Shown: piece by piece, positions 14,797 through 15,092 of the stretch
How positions within the stretch are numbered: the first letter of the stretch is position 1
Layout of the letters: each line of letters begins with the position of its first letter
Origin: Burkholderiales bacterium
Lineage (GTDB): Bacteria > Pseudomonadota > Gammaproteobacteria > Burkholderiales > Burkholderiaceae
Length of the DNA: 15,092 bases
Direction of reading: 5' to 3'
NCBI GenBank assembly: GCA_903643055.1
Contig: CAHJWV010000614.1
Location: 1 to 15,092, forward strand
Program-made: the position numbers and the translations under genes
The notes under the pieces: model-generated
Told to the model about the DNA's origin: nothing
The model's database searches: none
What the model saw: only the letters and a program-made list of their open reading frames with translations

Positions 14797-15002
14797 TCTG
14801 CCTCCAGCATCGGCTTATTCGTTTGAATCCAACCATTGAAGACGCCAACTCGAAGCAGCCCACGCACAGCAGAGGCAGCCAGTAACACATGATGAGTAAA
14901 CTAATCCGGTAAAGCCGCCTGCATGAATCCGGGTGCCGCGCGCCTGGCATCAACCCGTGAACGGTCGCATCACGCGACCAGAGAACCCAGCGAAATATTG
15001 TC

Positions 15003-15092
15003 GTGACGAATCAACTTTCGCCCTCAGCCTCGCAGGAAATGCCTGGCCAACGCCATCTCGACATCTGGGTGGTTGTCATTGGTCGCAATGAA
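15003..15092 (+). CDS. Partial CDS, probable family 2 glycosyltransferase (N-terminus only)
   Basis: An open frame runs from GTG 15003 (or ATG 15039) to the window edge. Its last residues read DIWVVVIGRNE, which is the first beta-strand and nucleotide-binding start of GT-A glycosyltransferases. Only 30 codons are visible and the frame is closed upstream by TGA at 14958-14960. The start codon is uncertain; neither candidate has a well-spaced ribosome site. The call rests on this one motif and on the locus context. Confidence 0.55.
   Translation, partial: MTNQLSPSASQEMPGQRHLDIWVVVIGRNE

Noticed and set aside
14963..14979. Hairpin GGTCGC-ATCAC-GCGACC before the last partial gene
   Set aside because: A 6-bp GC stem without T-tract is common by chance at this base composition.
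1..15092. CRISPR arrays, tRNA or rRNA genes, insertion sequences, sigma-54 promoters and PEP-CTERM tails
   Set aside because: All were looked for by eye; no regular repeats, cloverleaf, transposase, GG-N10-GC promoter in context or C-terminal PEP motif was found.

Overview
The window is an exopolysaccharide (EPS) biosynthesis and secretion locus of the Wzx/Wzy type. It is most likely from a Gram-negative proteobacterium. A diderm envelope is suggested by the lipoprotein with an outer-membrane-type lipobox and by the O-antigen ligase/polymerase family protein. Gene content resembles betaproteobacterial (Burkholderiales-like) EPS loci that also carry exosortase-associated hydrolases, but neither an exosortase nor a PEP-CTERM tail is visible, so the genus cannot be named. 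Base composition is mosaic: stretches of the beta-helix and oxygenase genes are near 40% GC, while the flippase and later genes are nearer 57-60%.

Layout. 1-453: gene-free leader with a 15-bp dyad, a weak promoter candidate and two hairpins. 454-2898 (+): two secreted proteins, a lipoprotein with an FN3 domain and a right-handed beta-helix protein, closed by a strong intrinsic terminator (2920-2951). 2952-3225: gene-free region with a 15-bp dyad. 3226-10379 (+): probable operon of a tandem (fused) alpha/beta hydrolase, a 2-oxoglutarate/Fe(II) oxygenase, an O-antigen ligase/polymerase-like membrane protein, a Wzx-like flippase and a family 4 glycosyltransferase. 10376-13435 (-): tightly packed operon, read from the right, of a polysaccharide deacetylase, a family 2 glycosyltransferase and a FemAB/CelD-like GNAT acyltransferase. 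It converges on the + operon with a 4-nt stop overlap. 13436-13788: gene-free divergent region with a GC-rich hairpin. 13789-14796 (+): acyltransferase-3 membrane protein. 15003-end (+): first 30 codons of another probable glycosyltransferase.

How the genes could work together (inference from families): the glycosyltransferases build a lipid-linked repeat unit in the cytoplasm. The GNAT protein, oxygenase, acyltransferase-3 and hydrolase could decorate or edit it. The flippase moves it across the inner membrane and the Wzy/WaaL-like protein polymerises or ligates it. The deacetylase and the secreted beta-helix protein could trim or modify the polymer outside the cytoplasm. No initiating phosphoglycosyltransferase, Wza exporter or Wzc co-polymerase is present here; these would be expected in the flanks.
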